A stretch of DNA of 64,000 nt from Chromohalobacter sarecensis (lineage in GTDB: Bacteria > Pseudomonadota > Gammaproteobacteria > Pseudomonadales > Halomonadaceae). Each line of letters begins with the position of its first letter. Position 1 is the first letter of the stretch. Location of the stretch: the NCBI RefSeq assembly GCF_023061135.1, contig NZ_JAKGAN010000003.1:62001-126000 (forward strand), given 5' to 3'. The position numbers and the translations under genes are program-made. Below, piece after piece: positions 9,801 to 17,920 of this stretch. Under the pieces are notes generated by a model. The model did no database searches and was not told the origin of the DNA. It saw nothing but the letters and a program-made list of their open reading frames with translations.

Positions 9801-11558
9801 ATGCCAGCTAGTGCGAAGCGCGTATCGCTGCAAAACCTGGGTTTACAACCCCGTATTCTCATGGCGACCTTATTGCCCCTGGTGCTTATCAGTGCGGTCA
9901 TCTTGTGCGCTACGGTCTATCAGATGAAACAGCAGGCCGAGGAGGATCTTGAGGAGCGTCGTGCCTCTCTGATCGACGACCGACGCGATGCCCTGCGTGA
10001 TTTGATCGATACCGCGGTATCGGCGATTGCACCGCTTCGTGACAGCGATAATGCCAATGTGGAAGAACTCAAGGCCGAAGCGGCGGATCTGCTACGCAGC
10101 ATTCGCTATAGCAACAATGGCTATGTCTTTGTCTACGATTACGACGGCAATAATGTGGTGCTGCCGTTTTCGCCCGACAAGCAGGGTACCGACATGTCGG
10201 GCCTGCAGGCGCCCAACGGTGATTACCTGGTGCGCGAATTCGTGTCACGGGCGCGCGACGGTGGCGGCTTTTACGAATACCCGTGGCTCAATCCCGAGAG
10301 CGGTGAGGAAGAAGCCAAGCTTTCGTATATTGCGGATATAGACGAGTGGCAGTGGGCGGTCGGTACCGGTGTTTACATCGCCGATATCGATGCTGAAATT
10401 GCTGCCTTGCGCGAGGATCTCAACGCCGATATATGGCGTAATGCGCTGGTGACGATTGGGCTTGGCGTGATCGCGTTCGTGATCGTGGCATTACTGGCGG
10501 TCATCATGACGCGGCGTATCGTGGGGCCGATTCGTCGCACGTCCCAGGCGATGAGTGATATCGCTTCCGGGGAGGCTGATCTGACGCGGCGTTTGCCGGT
10601 GGAGCGTCACGATGAAGTCGGGGAATTGGCCGAACGCTTCAATGCCTTTGTCGAACGTATCCAGCATACGCTGGTCAAGGTGCGCGGCGCCTCGCATGCG
10701 GTTGACTCCGCATCGGGCGAGATCACGCAGGTCAGCCACGACCTCTCCAGCCGTACCGAGCAGACGGCGGCCAACCTGCAGCAGACCTCGGCCTCGATGG
10801 AAGAGCTCACTGGCACCGTCTCGCATTCCGCTGACTCGGCAGGGCAAGCCAATCAGCTGGCGCAGGATTCGGCCGGCGTTGCGCGCCGGGGTGGCGAGGT
10901 GATGAGTGAAGTCGAACAGACCATGGTGGATATCGATACCGCCTCGCGTCAGGTAGGGGAGATTATCACCTTGATGGACAGCATCGCCTTCCAGACCAAT
11001 ATTCTGGCGCTAAATGCTTCCGTCGAGGCGGCACGTGCCGGCGAGCATGGGCGCGGATTCGCCGTGGTGGCCAGCGAGGTGCGCATTCTTGCCAGCCGCA
11101 GTGCCGAAGCCGCCAAGGAAATACGCACGTTGATCGAGACTTCCACACAACGCACGCAACGCGGCACGGAGCTCGTCAAAAGTGCGGGCGCGACGATGCA
11201 TGAGATTGTCGAGAGCGTGATGCGTGTCAGCGATGTCATCAACGAGATAAGTGCCGCCGGCAAGGAGCAGAGCGACGGCATCAGCCAGGTCAACACAGCG
11301 GTTGCCGAACTCGACCGCATGACCCAACAAAATGCCGCCATGGTGGAAGAGACCAGCACCGCAGCTGAAGAACTGAATGCCCAGGCGCAGTCACTGGCGC
11401 ATACGCTGGCGGCGTTCCAGTTGGGTGATGACGAGCGTGCCTCCCTGACGTCACCTCGCCAAGCATCGCGGCCTAATGCAGGGAAAGACGCCACACCCGC
11501 CCATGCGCCGGTGACAATCCGACAATCGCAGTCTCAAGACGAATGGGCGGAGTTCTAG
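9801..11558 (+). CDS. Methyl-accepting chemotaxis protein with periplasmic Cache domain
   Basis: 585 residues. A first transmembrane helix (about 14-38) is followed by a single Cache-type sensor domain ([26 protein letters not shown]), a second membrane helix (about 215-235), HAMP ([20 protein letters not shown]), and a long cytoplasmic coiled coil with the hairpin tip [20 protein letters not shown]. It ends in EWAEF, which fits the xWxxF tether pentapeptide for CheR/CheB, so it is probably an adaptation-competent transducer. Small carboxylates are usual Cache ligands, but the ligand here is not evident. A terminator-like hairpin precedes the gene. Confidence 0.93.
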   Translation: MPASAKRVSLQNLGLQPRILMATLLPLVLISAVILCATVYQMKQQAEEDLEERRASLIDDRRDALRDLIDTAVSAIAPLRDSDNANVEELKAEAADLLRSIRYSNNGYVFVYDYDGNNVVLPFSPDKQGTDMSGLQAPNGDYLVREFVSRARDGGGFYEYPWLNPESGEEEAKLSYIADIDEWQWAVGTGVYIADIDAEIAALREDLNADIWRNALVTIGLGVIAFVIVALLAVIMTRRIVGPIRRTSQAMSDIASGEADLTRRLPVERHDEVGELAERFNAFVERIQHTLVKVRGASHAVDSASGEITQVSHDLSSRTEQTAANLQQTSASMEELTGTVSHSADSAGQANQLAQDSAGVARRGGEVMSEVEQTMVDIDTASRQVGEIITLMDSIAFQTNILALNASVEAARAGEHGRGFAVVASEVRILASRSAEAAKEIRTLIETSTQRTQRGTELVKSAGATMHEIVESVMRVSDVINEISAAGKEQSDGISQVNTAVAELDRMTQQNAAMVEETSTAAEELNAQAQSLAHTLAAFQLGDDERASLTSPRQASRPNAGKDATPAHAPVTIRQSQSQDEWAEF

Positions 11559-11660
11559 GTAGCGGTTGACGTCTTATCGATATCGCGGCTTACTCCTTCT
11601 CTCGGCGACCGTGACGGCGGTCGCCATGTCGTGCCTCAATTGAACAAGCAAGGAGCCAGG

Positions 11661-12035
11661 GTGAGTCATAAGAAACAAACCGCCAAACGGGCATTGAGCG
11701 TGGTATTGGTGGCCGGGTTGGGCTGCGCGGGAATCGGCAACGCCTGGGGCTATTTCTACAATGGTGCCGACCTTCTCGATTTTCAGCGCCATTACCAGCA
11801 ATTTCGTGCTGATGAGTCCTACGATACCAGTAAGTTTTTCACCTATACCGGGTATGTACTAGGTATTTTCGACCGCTTGGAATCCCAGGAAAAGCTTTGT
11901 GCGCCAAGTGACGTTCGTGGCCGTGATATCTTGGATGAAGTGTCGCAATATCTGGAAAGCGCCTCCGAAAGCTGGAGCGAACCGGCCAGCGACGTAGTGA
12001 CCGAGGCCTTGAAAAAGGCGTACGCCTGTCAATGA
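11661..12035 (+). CDS. Secreted Rap1a/Tai-like small protein
   Basis: 124 residues from the GTG at 11661, which has AGGAG 5 bp upstream; an in-frame ATG at 11631 lacks a ribosome-binding site. A signal peptide (ALSVVLVAGLGCAGIGNAWG) is followed by the pattern of the Rap1a/Tai domain: NGADLL, GYVLGIFD, a Cys (LCAPSDV), YLE, and a final AL-KKAYAC, giving two spaced cysteines that probably pair. Rap1a and Tai are periplasmic immunity proteins against T6SS amidases, but many family members lie away from T6SS loci and have unknown roles. No cognate amidase gene is adjacent here. Confidence 0.6.
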   Translation: MSHKKQTAKRALSVVLVAGLGCAGIGNAWGYFYNGADLLDFQRHYQQFRADESYDTSKFFTYTGYVLGIFDRLESQEKLCAPSDVRGRDILDEVSQYLESASESWSEPASDVVTEALKKAYACQ

Positions 12036-12382
12036 CATGATGCCATGTGCAGGGTGAACAGCAGGTTTGTCTCCCCAAAAAAACGGGGCTGGACAGCCGC
12101 TAGGGGCATTCTGTTCCGTTCATGGACTCTTTGTTAATGCAGGTTAAGTTTATTGCATTCGCAATTTGCCAAAATACCTGCATCCAGGACGGATGCTCAG
12201 CCGCCAAGGACGTGCTGAATTCATTCAGATACATGGGCTTATGCTGATTGAGAGCTCCTGATCGTCCTCGGGGGCTCTCTCTTTCAACGTATCACCGGCC
12301 TGTTCATTTCAGCCCCGCCCGCAAGCTGGGCAATCTATTGAGATAGCAAAAAAGGCTCCACCCCCCCAGCTATCCCAAGTAA
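12036..12382. other. Non-coding stretch with a candidate small RNA and terminator
   Basis: About 350 bp with no supported gene. AT-richer DNA (12130-12180) precedes a segment with CCAAGGACG and ends in the hairpin GAGAGCTCC/GGGGCTCTC followed by TCTTTC (12250-12285). This could be a short transcript of about 100 nt or simply the terminator of the upstream gene. I saw no known RNA family. Confidence 0.3.
12250..12285 (+). terminator. Terminator-like hairpin
   Basis: 9-bp stem GAGAGCTCC/GGGGCTCTC (one wobble), 12-nt loop, and a pyrimidine-rich tail TCTTTC. The tail is weak, so efficiency is uncertain. Confidence 0.45.
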
Positions 12383-12535
12383 TCAAGCGCTGTCAGCGTT
12401 TACGCTGATGATCTCAGACGGCTTATGATGGCGATCAATGATCGTGCGCGCTTCAGCTTCACTCTCCGCCTCGACCTCTTCGCTTCGGAGCTCATCCTCA
12501 CCCGGCAGCTTGAATTCAACCGTGTACAAATCCAT
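12383..12535 (-). CDS. 50-residue acidic hypothetical protein
   Basis: An intact reading frame of 50 codons: it starts MDLYTVEFKLPGEDELRSEE and ends SVNADSA. Support is a strong ribosome-binding site (GGAGGA, about 8 bp before ATG), a typical acidic halophile composition, and a plausible beta-alpha pattern (an amphipathic strand TVEFKL, then a helix ESEAEARTIIDRHH, then a strand EIISVNA). No family is recognised. It lies in the accessory patch between the Rap1a-like gene and the toxin-antitoxin pair, and no partner is clear. Confidence 0.6.
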   Translation of the reverse strand: MDLYTVEFKLPGEDELRSEEVEAESEAEARTIIDRHHKPSEIISVNADSA

Positions 12536-12659
12536 GTATGCGTTCCTCCATCGTTTGGATCATGCACCCATAGGTTTAGTAGCCAACGGAGGTCTACGCC
12601 CATGGTTGCTGTGTAATGCCCCTGGTTTCTGCACGCGCCGCCATTCGGCCTGGCTGGCG

Positions 12660-12709
12660 TTAGCTATTAGCTAAAAATATATTGCCCGTTTTTCGCTATG
12701 AGCTATAAT
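12660..12709 (+). promoter_or_regulatory. Toxin-antitoxin promoter with two operator-like repeats
   Basis: A -35-like TTGCCC (12682-12687) and a perfect -10 TATAAT (12704-12709) are separated by 16 bp. Two related sites flank it at 32-bp spacing: TTAGCTATTAGCTAA (12660-12674, a palindrome around its central T) and TTCGCTATGAGCTATAA (12692-12708), the second covering the -10. This is the expected layout for autorepression by the XRE-type antitoxin encoded downstream; binding is inferred. Transcription would start at about 12716, the first base of the toxin gene. Confidence 0.6.
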
Positions 12710-12715
12710 GGGGCC

Positions 12716-12967
12716 ATGAAGACGGTCACTTACCGAAAAAGCGCCTTGAAGGTATTGCAGCGTATGCCACGCCCAGAGGCAAAGCGCATACAGGCCAAAA
12801 TCAAGGCCTACGTAGAAGATCCGGCAAGTCAGCGTAATAACGTGAAGGCGTTGAAGGGGAGCGATTATATTCGCCTGCGGGTGGGCGGTTGGCGGGTGAT
12901 CATCGACGAACGTGGCGATGTGTTGGACATCATTAACATCGGTGCCCGTGGTGGCGTGTACCAATAA
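12716..12967 (+). CDS. higB: RelE/HigB-type toxin
   Basis: 83 residues of the RelE/ParE fold: an N-terminal strand and helix (MKTVTYRKSALKVLQRMPRPEAKRI), then VKALKGSDYIRLRVGGWRVIIDE, the core motif of HigB/RelE-type ribosome-dependent mRNA interferases. It probably cleaves mRNA during translation when free of antitoxin. The ATG at 12716 has no ribosome-binding site and sits where transcription should begin, so the message may be leaderless. A longer frame from 12698 would start upstream of the predicted transcript start. The toxin precedes the antitoxin, the HigBA order. Confidence 0.8.
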   Translation: MKTVTYRKSALKVLQRMPRPEAKRIQAKIKAYVEDPASQRNNVKALKGSDYIRLRVGGWRVIIDERGDVLDIINIGARGGVYQ

Positions 12968-12994
12968 CGCACCAGTAAATTGACAGGAGGCGAG

Positions 12995-13357
12995 ATGAGC
13001 GCACCTCAGACGATTCAAACCCCAACCGGTGAACGGCTGGTGGTAATTCCCGAGCAGGAATACCACGCGTTGCTTGCGCGGCTGGAAGATCAAGACGATA
13101 TCGACGCTGCCAATGCGGTCGTGGCGCGCGGTGAAGCATCGTTTCCCATGGCGGTAGTGGATGCGTTGCTGGACGGTGTCGCACCGGTAAAAGTGTTCCG
13201 CGAGCACCGAGGGCTGCGTGCCGGCGAACTCGCGGAGCGGGCGGGTATCAGCCAGGGATATCTGTCGGAGCTCGAAGCAGGCAAGAAAACCGGATCGCTG
13301 AGCGTGTTAAAGCGGCTTGCCGACGTACTGGAAGTTGAACTGAACGACCTGACGTAA
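12995..13357 (+). CDS. higA: XRE-family antitoxin of the HigA type
   Basis: 120 residues. The N-terminal part (IPEQEYHALLARLEDQDDIDAANA) is a toxin-wrapping and dimerisation segment; the C-terminal half is a helix-turn-helix (VFREHRGLRAGELAERAG, ISQGYLSELEAGKKTG). It neutralises the RelE-type toxin encoded 27 bp upstream and probably represses the shared promoter. AGGAGG lies just upstream of the chosen ATG, much stronger than for the toxin, consistent with antitoxin excess. Confidence 0.82.
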   Translation: MSAPQTIQTPTGERLVVIPEQEYHALLARLEDQDDIDAANAVVARGEASFPMAVVDALLDGVAPVKVFREHRGLRAGELAERAGISQGYLSELEAGKKTGSLSVLKRLADVLEVELNDLT

Positions 13358-13367
13358 CGGCCCGATC

Positions 13368-13556
13368 TCACTGAATGACAGCGCCCCATCTCAACATGGC
13401 GCTCAAGTAGGGTGTGAGCAGGTAGTCACTGGCGATGATGATCACGGTCAGCAGCAGCGGGCGCCAGTTGCGCTGCAACCAACTCTTGCCGGTGTCTCCG
13501 GCCAGGATCACCTTCATCTGCGCATTGAAGCGTGTGCGTACGCGCCGGCTGGAGTT
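13368..13556 (-). pseudogene. Fragment of a phage holin-like (3TM holin family) protein
   Basis: The reverse strand carries an open frame bounded upstream by a stop at 13557-13559. Its encoded segment (MKVILAGDTGKSWLQRNW, then RPLLLTVIIIASDYLLTPYL) resembles the C-terminal portion of three-transmembrane phage holins. The expected N-terminal helices are missing, so it looks like a decayed prophage end. It lies between the toxin-antitoxin pair and a tRNA-Leu gene, a common phage integration target. Translation from the internal ATG at 13517 is possible but no ribosome-binding site is evident. Confidence 0.45.
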
Positions 13557-13645
13557 TCATAGATTTCGTGGGGACTTGGCGGGGACTGAGAAGCTGAGAA
13601 AATCGAAGATGCTTGATCAGTAAAAACAACAACTTACAGAAAAAA

Positions 13646-13730
13646 TGGTGCGGATGGGGAGACTCGAACTCCCACGCCTTTCGGCACTAGAACCTAAATC
13701 TAGCGTGTCTACCAATTCCACCACATCCGC
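13646..13730 (-). tRNA. tRNA-Leu (UAG anticodon)
   Basis: The reverse strand folds as a class II tRNA: acceptor GCGGATG/CATCCGC with discriminator A and encoded CCA (13646-13648), anticodon arm CTAGA-TTTAGGT-TCTAG giving anticodon TAG, a variable arm (GTGCCGAAAGGCGT), and a T arm with GGTTC-type sequence (GAGTTCGAGTCTC). It reads CUA and other CUN codons. Phage-remnant DNA abuts its 3' side, indicating past use as an integration site. Confidence 0.95.
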
Positions 13731-13832
13731 AGTCTGGCAGATCGAGCGATATTCTACGTATGCAGGAAGGGAAGTCAATCGCTACGGGCGCCGAGGCGAC
13801 ACGGTGAACGCCTCGGCGGGTGTCGGTATTGC

Positions 13833-14882
13833 TCACTCGAGCGTCGCGGTGGCGTTCGTGGCGTCGTAATATAACGCTTGGTGCGGGAAGGACGGTGGCG
13901 TCTGCGCTGCGTCATGCAGGCTGAGCGTTTCGGCATGCAGCCCGAGCTTGGCGAAGAGTTGACGGTCGCCATTGACCTCCGGATTGTCGGTGGTGAGCAG
14001 TTTGTCGCCATAAAAAATCGAGTTGGCGCCGGCGAGAAAGGCCAGTGCCTGGGTCGATTCGCTCATTTCACCGCGCCCGGCGGAAAGACGGACGTGGCTT
14101 TGCGGCATCATGATGCGGGCCACTGCGATGGCACGAATGAATTCGATAGGGTCGAGGTCCTCGGCGTTTTCCAAGGGGGTGCCGGCGACCTTGACCAGCA
14201 TGTTGATGGGCACCGACTCCGGGTGCGGGGTCAGGTTCGCGAGTTGCTGGAGCATGGAGGCGCGGTCGCGCGGGGTTTCGCCCAGTCCCAAGATGCCGCC
14301 GCTGCAGATCTTCATGCCCGCGTTGCGAACATGCTCGAGCGTGTCGAGTCGGTCAGCGTAGCGCCGTGTGGTGATGATCTCGCCGTAGTACTCCGGCGAG
14401 GTGTCCAGGTTATGGTTGTAGTAATCGAGCCCGGCATCGGCCAGACGTTGGGCCTGGTCGCCGCCCAGCATGCCCAGCGTGACACAGGTTTCCAGCCCTA
14501 GAGCCTTGACCTCGCGCACCATGGCCTCGACGACTTGCAGATCGCGCTGGCGTGGGCTGCGCCAGGCGGCCCCCATGCAGAAGCGCGAAGCGCCAGCCTC
14601 CTTGGCGGCGCGGGCCTGGGCAACGACCTCGTCGACATCCATCAAGGTTTCCTTGCCCAAGCCGGTATTGTAGTGCCCGGATTGTGGACAGTATTTGCAG
14701 TCCTCGGGACAGGCGCCGGTCTTGATCGATAACAGCGTGGCAACCTGGATGGCATTGGCATCGAAGTGTTGGCGATGGAGGCGTTGTGCCTGAAAGAGCA
14801 GGTCGTTGAAAGGCTGATCGAAGAGGGCCTGGATTTCCTCGAGCGTCCAATCGTGACGCTGCGTGTGGGGCGTGGCAGGCAT
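13833..14882 (-). CDS. bioB: Biotin synthase
   Basis: 349 residues; a radical-SAM enzyme that inserts sulfur into dethiobiotin in the last step of biotin synthesis. The cluster motif CPEDCKYC (CxxxCxxC) is near residue 57, followed by the BioB-typical [20 protein letters not shown] and [10 protein letters not shown] segments that ligate the second cluster and bind substrate. No other bio genes are adjacent, so the pathway is split. The upstream region shared with comF carries a BirA-type operator overlapping a TTGACA -35, implying repression when biotin is plentiful. Confidence 0.95.
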   Translation of the reverse strand: MPATPHTQRHDWTLEEIQALFDQPFNDLLFQAQRLHRQHFDANAIQVATLLSIKTGACPEDCKYCPQSGHYNTGLGKETLMDVDEVVAQARAAKEAGASRFCMGAAWRSPRQRDLQVVEAMVREVKALGLETCVTLGMLGGDQAQRLADAGLDYYNHNLDTSPEYYGEIITTRRYADRLDTLEHVRNAGMKICSGGILGLGETPRDRASMLQQLANLTPHPESVPINMLVKVAGTPLENAEDLDPIEFIRAIAVARIMMPQSHVRLSAGRGEMSESTQALAFLAGANSIFYGDKLLTTDNPEVNGDRQLFAKLGLHAETLSLHDAAQTPPSFPHQALYYDATNATATLE

Positions 14883-14952
14883 GCTAGTCTGCTCCTGTTG
14901 AGTTAGGGCCGGGCGGCTCTGTTAATCTTGGAAAAATAAAAGGTTGACTGTG

Positions 14953-15675
14953 ATGATAGCGAAAAGCATCTGGTATTTGTCAACTAAAATAAAGTCACGG
15001 GTTGACTGCTCGGTGCGCGTGGGATTGCCGGGCCACTGTGCTTTTTGCCTTGGCAAGACGCCGCTGGGGTCGCCTTGGTGCGAGGCGTGCTTCGAGGAAT
15101 TGCCCTGGAATCGCGTGGCCTGTGCGCGCTGTGCCGAGCCGTTGGCGCGTCCCGCTGAGCTTTGCGGCCACTGTCTGCGTCATGCGCCGTCCTTCGATGT
15201 GGCGCGGGCACCACTGCGTTACGAAGAGGCCTCGCAGGCGTTGCTGCAACGCTTCAAGTTCGGCGCGCAGCCGCGTGCGGGGATCTTGCTGGCAACGCTC
15301 TTCGCGCATAGCCGGGAAGGTGCGTTACCCGAGGCACTCGTGGCGGTGCCGACGCATCCGCAGCGGCGGCGTGAGCGCGGTTTCGATCACAGCGTCTGGT
15401 TGACGCGTGAGCTCTCGCGTCAACTGGGCGTGCCGTGTCGGCGTGCCTGGCGCGAGCGTGACACGCCGACCCAGCGCGGGCTGACACGCCGTGCACGTCG
15501 CGGCAACGTGCGCGGGGCTTTTCGCGTTGCGCCAGGCTTGCCGGCTCACGTGGCGCTCGTCGACGACGTGATGACCACCGGCAGTACGTTATCGGTACTG
15601 GCCGATGCCTGCCGAGAGGCGGGCGCACAGCATGTCGAAGCCTGGGCGATGACGCGTACGCCGCGAGGAATCTGA
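14953..15675 (+). CDS. ComF-family phosphoribosyltransferase-like protein
   Basis: About 240 residues from the ATG at 14953. An N-terminal zinc-finger part (HCAFC...CEAC...CARC...CGHC, four Cys pairs) is followed by a PRTase domain with PRPP loop VALVDDVMTTGSTL. ComF/GntX-type proteins are linked to DNA uptake or repair in some bacteria, and their catalytic role is unclear. The start is uncertain: ATG 14953 has AAGG at 9 bp, but GTG codons at 15013 and 15019 would place the start just before the zinc finger and leave the BirA-type operator outside the gene. Divergent from bioB. Confidence 0.75.
   Translation: MIAKSIWYLSTKIKSRVDCSVRVGLPGHCAFCLGKTPLGSPWCEACFEELPWNRVACARCAEPLARPAELCGHCLRHAPSFDVARAPLRYEEASQALLQRFKFGAQPRAGILLATLFAHSREGALPEALVAVPTHPQRRRERGFDHSVWLTRELSRQLGVPCRRAWRERDTPTQRGLTRRARRGNVRGAFRVAPGLPAHVALVDDVMTTGSTLSVLADACREAGAQHVEAWAMTRTPRGI
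14977..15008. promoter_or_regulatory. BirA-type biotin operator upstream of bioB
   Basis: Inverted half-sites TTGTCAACT and GGTTGACTG separated by 14 bp, matching the layout of BirA operators (TTGTnAACC-N14-16-GGTTnACAA). The left half-site contains, on the reverse strand, TTGACA that can serve as the bioB -35, with TATCAT about 19 bp downstream as a -10. A further GGTTGACTG copy lies at 14942-14950. It sits about 95-125 bp upstream of the bioB start. Biotinyl-AMP-bound BirA binding is inferred. Confidence 0.6.
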
Positions 15676-15708
15676 TAGCATGAGGTGGCATCTTAAACAG
15701 GATACGCC

Positions 15709-16692
15709 ATGACCGCCCCGAAGCACCCTTTTGAAACGTTGTCGCCCGCGCATGTGGTCGATGCCGTCGAGTCGTTGGGCTTTTGGTTGCCGGGCGAGCC
15801 GTTCGCGCTCAACAGTTACGAGAATCGCGTGTTCTTGTTGAGCGACGACGACCGCCGCCGTTGGGTGGCCAAGTTTTATCGTCCCGAGCGCTGGAGCGAG
15901 GCACAGATTCGCGAGGAGCATGCTTTTCTCGATGAGCTCGACGCTGCGGGCGTGCCCGGCGCGCCGCCGTGGCGCGACGATGATGATGAGACGCTCCACC
16001 ATGCCTACGGATTCGCCTTCGCTTTATTTCCGCACGTCTCGGGGCAGGCGCCGGAACTCGAAAACCCCGCGCACCTCTTTGCCCTCGGTGACCTGATCGG
16101 CCAGGTGCATGCCGTGGCGCGCCGTAGTCCCTTCCAGACGCGACCGGTGCAGGAGCCAATAGCGATCAGCCAATCGAGTTGTGAGCGCGTGCTGGCAAGC
16201 GATTGGCTGAGTCGCCGTCAACGCCAGGCGTATACCCGCATCGCCGAGCGTCTGCAGGCGTTGCTAGTCGAACAGCGCTGGCCGGAGACGGCCTTACAAC
16301 GCGTACATGGCGACTGCCATCTGGGCAATATTCTGGGGCGCGATGAAGATTTTGCGTTGGTCGACTTCGATGATTGCTGCACCGCGCCGGCTATCCAGGA
16401 TTTGTGGATGTTATTGACGGCGTCTGAAGCCGACGAATGGCAGATGCAGTTATCCGAAGTGATCGAGGGCTACGAACAGCATGTCGAGTTCGACCGACGC
16501 CAACTGCGCTGGATCGAGCCACTACGCACGTTGCGCTTGATGCGCCACAGCGCCTGGTTGGTCGATCGCTGGGAAGATCCGGCGTTTCCCCGGGCCTTCC
16601 CGTGGGTGGCCAGCGAGGGGTATTGGGATCAGCACATCCGTATTCTTGAGCAACAGCGTCTGGCGTTGGAAAATCCGCGCTGGCTGGCGTGA
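15709..16692 (+). CDS. srkA: Stress response Ser/Thr protein kinase SrkA (YihE/RdoA)
   Basis: 327 residues, matching the length of E. coli SrkA. It belongs to the aminoglycoside-phosphotransferase/choline-kinase-like fold: N-terminal PFALNSYENRVFLL, catalytic loop HGDCHLGNIL and metal-binding LVDFDDCC. SrkA counters toxin- and stress-induced death in enterobacteria. The ATG is preceded by AGGA. It starts 33 bp after comF on the same strand, so read-through is possible. Confidence 0.9.
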   Translation: MTAPKHPFETLSPAHVVDAVESLGFWLPGEPFALNSYENRVFLLSDDDRRRWVAKFYRPERWSEAQIREEHAFLDELDAAGVPGAPPWRDDDDETLHHAYGFAFALFPHVSGQAPELENPAHLFALGDLIGQVHAVARRSPFQTRPVQEPIAISQSSCERVLASDWLSRRQRQAYTRIAERLQALLVEQRWPETALQRVHGDCHLGNILGRDEDFALVDFDDCCTAPAIQDLWMLLTASEADEWQMQLSEVIEGYEQHVEFDRRQLRWIEPLRTLRLMRHSAWLVDRWEDPAFPRAFPWVASEGYWDQHIRILEQQRLALENPRWLA

Positions 16693-16864
16693 CCTTGCCG
16701 CCTCGAAGACCCATGCGTGACGTCGGGGAAGGCAGTATCGCCGACGTCGGCGTGAATCGCGCGTGCGTCGCGCTTTGCCCATGTGGCAAACTTCCGGTGG
16801 TTGTATTCATTTTGTAACGCATGCCCGGTCGGGCGTCATGACGAAGGCACTTAAAGGCACTTAA

Positions 16865-17419
16865 ATGACAGAAGAACTCGCAACGCATTACCGCGACATC
16901 ATCGCCGGCTTGGGCGAGGATCCCGACCGGGAAGGGCTGCGTGATACGCCCATGCGAGCCGCCAAGGCCATGCAGTTTCTCAATCAGGGCTATGGACAGA
17001 CGCTCGAGTCGTTGGTCAACGGCGCGGTATTCGAATCCCAAACCGACGAAATGGTGCTAATCAAGGACATCGAGCTTTATTCGATGTGTGAACATCATCT
17101 GTTGCCATTCATCGGCAAGTGCCATATCGCGTATCTGCCCAAGGGCAAGGTGCTGGGGCTCTCCAAGTTCGCGCGTATCGTCGACATGTATGCGCGACGC
17201 ATGCAGATCCAGGAAAACCTGACACGCCAGATCGCCGAGGCCGTACAGGAGGTGACCGAAGCGCGCGGGGTGGGGGTGATCGTCGAGGCGCAGCACATGT
17301 GCATGATGATGCGGGGGGTCGAGAAGCAGAATTCAAGCATGAAGACCTCCGTGATGTTGGGCGCCTTCCGCAACAACCTGAACACGCGTCAGGAGTTCTT
17401 GACGCTGGCGCATGGCTGA
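16865..17419 (+). CDS. folE: GTP cyclohydrolase I (FolE type)
   Basis: 184 residues; converts GTP to 7,8-dihydroneopterin triphosphate, the first step toward folate and tetrahydromonapterin. Diagnostic motifs are MCEHHLLPF (Zn-binding Cys and catalytic His), [14 protein letters not shown], and [12 protein letters not shown] with the second Zn Cys. The gene is 59 bp upstream of folX, so their products act in sequence. A short direct repeat (GGCACTTAAA twice) sits just before the start and the ribosome-binding site is weak. Confidence 0.95.
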   Translation: MTEELATHYRDIIAGLGEDPDREGLRDTPMRAAKAMQFLNQGYGQTLESLVNGAVFESQTDEMVLIKDIELYSMCEHHLLPFIGKCHIAYLPKGKVLGLSKFARIVDMYARRMQIQENLTRQIAEAVQEVTEARGVGVIVEAQHMCMMMRGVEKQNSSMKTSVMLGAFRNNLNTRQEFLTLAHG

Positions 17420-17477
17420 GCGGACATCGGTCACCACCGCGCGTGACGCGCGTTTCGCACTTTAGGAGCAATGCCGT

Positions 17478-17876
17478 ATGGCCTTACATGCCCTGAACGA
17501 TCAACACCTCGATCATGATCTGGCGACGATCAGCATCAAGAATCTTCGTCTGCGTACCCATATCGGTATCAAGGACGAGGAAATCCAGAACCGCCAGGAT
17601 GTGGTAATCAATGCCACCATTCGTTATCGCGCCGAGCGTGCGGTCAAGTTCGATCATATCGAGCAGGCGCTCAATTATCGTACGATCACCAAACACATCA
17701 TCGGCTATGTCGAAGATAACCGCTTTCTGTTGCTGGAACGCATGACCCGTGAAGTCCTGGATATCATCATGAGTTACGAGCAAGTCCTCACGGCGCAGGT
17801 GGAAATCGACAAGCCGTTCGCACTGCGTTTTTCCGACTCCGTGTCGGTGACGCTATCGGACTCGCGGCTGGACTGA
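17478..17876 (+). CDS. folX: Dihydroneopterin triphosphate 2'-epimerase
   Basis: 132 residues. The core matches E. coli FolX closely by eye ([59 protein letters not shown]) and has the conserved Glu and Lys of the DHNA-aldolase/epimerase fold. It epimerises dihydroneopterin triphosphate to the monapterin form, used as a cofactor precursor. An extra 13 or so residues precede the core. AGGAG lies 9 bp before the ATG; likely co-transcribed with folE. Confidence 0.9.
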   Translation: MALHALNDQHLDHDLATISIKNLRLRTHIGIKDEEIQNRQDVVINATIRYRAERAVKFDHIEQALNYRTITKHIIGYVEDNRFLLLERMTREVLDIIMSYEQVLTAQVEIDKPFALRFSDSVSVTLSDSRLD

Positions 17877-17920
17877 GGCGGATATGATCATGCCATCGGG
17901 ATGTGGCCGGGAGTCGCGTC

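Noticed and set aside
12036-13645. Second attachment-site copy of the tRNA-Leu 3' end
   Set aside because: Searched by eye for TGGTGCGGATGGGGAG-like sequence on the element side and found none.
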